DNA from: Coriobacteriaceae bacterium
GTDB lineage: Bacteria > Actinomycetota > Coriobacteriia > Coriobacteriales > Eggerthellaceae
DNA length: 13,163 nucleotides
Assembly (NCBI GenBank): GCA_004555335.1
Contig: SFII01000026.1
Location: forward strand, 1-13,163
Reading direction: 5' to 3'
The position numbers and the translations under genes were made by a program. Each line of letters opens with the position of its first letter. Within the stretch, counting starts at the first letter, position 1. This document shows, one piece after another, positions 11,521 through 13,163 of the stretch. Under the pieces are notes generated by a model, which saw only the letters and a program-made list of their open reading frames with translations, did no database searches and was not told where the DNA came from.

Positions 11521-12741
11521 ATGAACCGAAGGGACAATCCCCTGTTCCGCTTCAATGAAGAGGAATGCGCCTATCTTGAAGAAGGTTTGGCGCTGGCGGA
11601 TGGAGCCCTTTCCCCTTATGCGACCCGTGACGACCAGGCGATCTACGAGCATCCTTCCGCAAGCGATTCCCAGGATGCCCTGATCAGGCCCAACTTCACC
11701 CGGGACGTGGACCGTATCCTGAACAATGCCTTCTACAACCGCTGCATGGACAAGACCCAGGTCTTCCCCTTCTACCGCAACGACGACCTGACGCGCCGTT
11801 CCTTCCACCTGCAGCTGGTTTCCCAGAACGCACGCAAGCTGGGCCGCGCGCTGCGTTTGAACACCGCCCTGATCGAGGCGATTTCCCTCGGGCACGATCT
11901 GGGGCATACGCCCTTCGGGCACAGCGGCGAATACCTGCTTTCCGATCTGTATCACGCCCGCACGGGCAGGTTCTTCAACCACAACGTCCATAGCGTGCGC
12001 CTGCTGCGCACCGTTGCGCGGCGCAATCTTTCGTTGCAAACCTTGAATGGCATCCTCTGTCACTGCGGCGAGAAGGCTTTCGAATGCTACAGGCCCGCTG
12101 CGTGCGATTCCTTCGCCCAGCTCGATGGCCTAATGGAGGAATGCAGCACCGTGGCGGGTAAAAGCCAACTGCTCCGCCCCAGCACCTTGGAGGGGTGCGT
12201 GGTGCGCATCTGCGACATCCTGGCGTATCTGGGCAAGGACCGGCAGGATGCCCTGCGCTTGAAGGTGATCACCGAAGAGGAGTACGAGATCGAGAGCATC
12301 CTCGGTGGCGCGAACAGCGATTTCATCGGCAATGCGATGGCGAACATAATCAAGAACAGCATCGGGCGCGACTACCTTGCCATGGATTCCCAGGTCTTCC
12401 AGGCGATCGTGTCGATCAAGGAATTGAATTCCAAGACCATCTACCATTCGCCCCAGGCGCATGAGACCTTCGACCGCTATATCAAGGGCATGATGGCAAG
12501 GCTCTACGAGCGCTTGCGCGAAGACGTGCTGGCAGGCGATGAGGCTTCCTTCATCTTCAGGCACCATATCAATGCGTGGATGCTGAAGGGCGACGAATCG
12601 TATGCCAACCAGCCGGTAGATGACATCGTGGTCGATTACATCGCATCGATGACAGACGAATATCTGGTCGATCTGTTCAATTTCCTCTATCCGGAAGAAG
12701 CCGTGGGCGAACAGGAACTCTACGTGCCGTATTTCCGCTAG
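11521..12741 (+). CDS. dGTPase-like HD-domain deoxynucleotide triphosphohydrolase
   Basis: A 406-residue cytoplasmic metal-dependent phosphohydrolase. Such enzymes split dNTPs to deoxynucleoside and tripolyphosphate, thereby tuning the dNTP pool. The N-terminal 'TRDVDRILNNAFYNRCMDKTQVF' region (60-82, cited as the family's R-D-R-I...KTQVF pattern) is diagnostic. The HD metal site is His96 (in 'RRSFHLQLV'), His125-Asp126 (in 'ISLGHDLGHTPFGHSGE') and Asp232 (in 'CDILAYLGKD'). 'GILCHCGEKAF' (177-187) matches the family's G-I-x-x-H-x-x-G element. The length is near the family norm. It follows recR by 43 bases on the same strand and may share its transcript. Whether it prefers dGTP or is activated by another nucleotide cannot be told, so no gene symbol is given. 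Confidence 0.88.
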   Translation: MNRRDNPLFRFNEEECAYLEEGLALADGALSPYATRDDQAIYEHPSASDSQDALIRPNFTRDVDRILNNAFYNRCMDKTQVFPFYRNDDLTRRSFHLQLVSQNARKLGRALRLNTALIEAISLGHDLGHTPFGHSGEYLLSDLYHARTGRFFNHNVHSVRLLRTVARRNLSLQTLNGILCHCGEKAFECYRPAACDSFAQLDGLMEECSTVAGKSQLLRPSTLEGCVVRICDILAYLGKDRQDALRLKVITEEEYEIESILGGANSDFIGNAMANIIKNSIGRDYLAMDSQVFQAIVSIKELNSKTIYHSPQAHETFDRYIKGMMARLYERLREDVLAGDEASFIFRHHINAWMLKGDESYANQPVDDIVVDYIASMTDEYLVDLFNFLYPEEAVGEQELYVPYFR

Positions 12742-12848
12742 GGGATGGCGGGCCCGGCGGCTTTGCGTATCATCCCGGGAAGATTCGGGAATGCCCTGCG
12801 TTGGTGAAAAGCCTTGCAGCGAAGAAAAAGCCCCATAAATGCGATGGA

Positions 12849-12888
12849 GCGTTTTCGAATGGCCCCTCCCCGAGCTATTCGAAAACGC
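12849..12888. repeat. Perfect 12-bp inverted repeat after the HD-domain gene
   Basis: GCGTTTTCGAAT at 12849-12860 is the exact reverse complement of ATTCGAAAACGC at 12877-12888, with a 16-base C-rich spacer. The TTTTCGAA core occurs a third time at 12905-12912. It could be a terminator stem, although no T-run follows, or a binding site for a dimeric regulator. Confidence 0.65.
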
Positions 12889-12914
12889 CCACCTATAGGC
12901 ACCCTTTTCGAAGC

Positions 12915-12934
12915 ATCCGTTCCCTCAAACGGAT
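12915..12934. repeat. 7-bp hairpin ATCCGTT/AACGGAT
   Basis: ATCCGTT at 12915-12921 and AACGGAT at 12928-12934 pair across the six-base loop CCCTCA. No T-run follows on either strand, so a terminator role is doubtful. Confidence 0.5.
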
Positions 12935-13080
12935 TACCTTAAACGAAATTAATTTTCGCCTTCGGAGATTATAGTGGTAACTTGCGGGGCTGTGAATACC
13001 GAATTTGTTCTTTTCCTTAAACCAAAGCGTTTATCAATCGTGAAAATGTAAAAGCGCTTTAAGGAATTCTCGGGGGAGAG

Positions 13081-13112
13081 AAAGAAAAAGACCAGGCGCT
13101 GAAGCCTGGTCT
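13081..13112 (-). terminator. Rho-independent terminator of the tRNA-Val gene
   Basis: AGACCAGGC at 13089-13097 pairs with GCCTGGTCT at 13104-13112 around a six-base loop. Read on the minus strand, the stem is followed by TTTTCTTT (complement of 13081-13088), giving a clear terminator just downstream of the tRNA. Confidence 0.9.
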
Positions 13113-13121
13113 GAGAATTCA

Positions 13122-13163
13122 TGGTGGGCGATGAGGGATTTGAACCCCCGACCCACTGCTTGT
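13122..13163 (-). tRNA. tRNA-Val, 3' part (anticodon NAC), truncated by the window edge
   Basis: Read on the minus strand, the last 42 bases give the 3' half of a tRNA. They hold the anticodon loop end 'ACAA', the anticodon stem 3' strand 'GCAGT', a five-base variable loop, the T arm (GGGGG-TTCAAAT-CCCTC), the acceptor 3' strand ATCGCCC, discriminator A and an encoded CCA (13122-13124). Bases 35 and 36 are A and C, so the anticodon is NAC and the tRNA is for valine. Base 34 is just outside the window, so the isoacceptor is undetermined. Confidence 0.87.

Larger units (their letters stand above)
12742..13080. other. AT-rich intergenic region between the HD-domain gene and the tRNA
   Basis: No convincing protein gene is seen. 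A 19-codon GTG-initiated ORF (12992-13051) is present but has no good ribosome site. The region holds a weak hairpin (12773-12777/12786-12790), a 12-bp inverted repeat (12849-12888), a 7-bp hairpin (12915-12934), a near-palindrome (12944-12958), a TATAGT -10-like box (12970-12975) without a good -35, and a perfect palindrome AAAGCGCTTT (13051-13060). This density suggests regulatory DNA or an insertion site next to a tRNA, though no attachment-site repeat can be shown. Confidence 0.6.

Noticed and set aside
12992..13051. 19-codon GTG-initiated ORF near the tRNA
   Set aside because: Only a weak GGGG stands before it and no family or coupling supports it; kept only as a note.

Overview
The window is about 13 kb of GC-rich bacterial chromosome. 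Its character (GC-rich codons, Tat-dependent lipoprotein, BspA-type leucine-rich repeat protein, DnaX with very long Pro/Ala-rich linkers, corrinoid methyltransferase genes) fits a gut-type anaerobic actinobacterium of the class Coriobacteriia. That placement is an inference from gene content and style; no 16S or other taxonomic marker is present.

Layout. (1) 1-217: the C-terminal end of a BspA-like leucine-rich repeat protein. (2) 218-578: a long, AT-richer, gene-free region with inverted repeats, a candidate promoter and a strong Shine-Dalgarno that faces tiny upstream ORFs. (3) 579-5240: a five-gene, same-strand cluster. It holds a UroD/MtaA-type zinc methyltransferase, a B12-binding corrinoid protein, and a complete NitT/TauT-type ABC importer (ATPase, Tat lipoprotein binding protein, permease), ending at a terminator-like hairpin. 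(4) 5426-6349: a CobW/COG0523 GTPase with an altered G4 motif, preceded by a leader with mutually exclusive hairpins and followed by a strong terminator. (5) 6420-7097, minus strand: a PAP2 phosphatase and a possible 60-codon ORF abutting it. (6) 7162-7272: the SRP 4.5S-type RNA with promoter and terminator, followed by a DedA membrane protein. (7) 8070-11477: the classical dnaX-ybaB-recR block, then an HD-domain dNTP triphosphohydrolase (11521-12741). (8) 12742-13163: an AT-rich intergenic region with palindromes and the 3' part of a tRNA-Val on the minus strand, with its own terminator.

How the genes may work together. The methyltransferase and corrinoid protein form a minimal methyl-transfer pair. 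No separate substrate:corrinoid methyltransferase of the MtaB/MttB type and no RamA-type activator is present here. Because the pair is followed by an importer and a CobW GTPase, I infer an uptake-plus-demethylation (or methyl-salvage) module for an unidentified methylated substrate, with the GTPase supplying a metal or servicing the corrinoid. This is the most interesting part of the window. The rest is mostly housekeeping: protein targeting, replication clamp loading, recombination repair and nucleotide-pool control.
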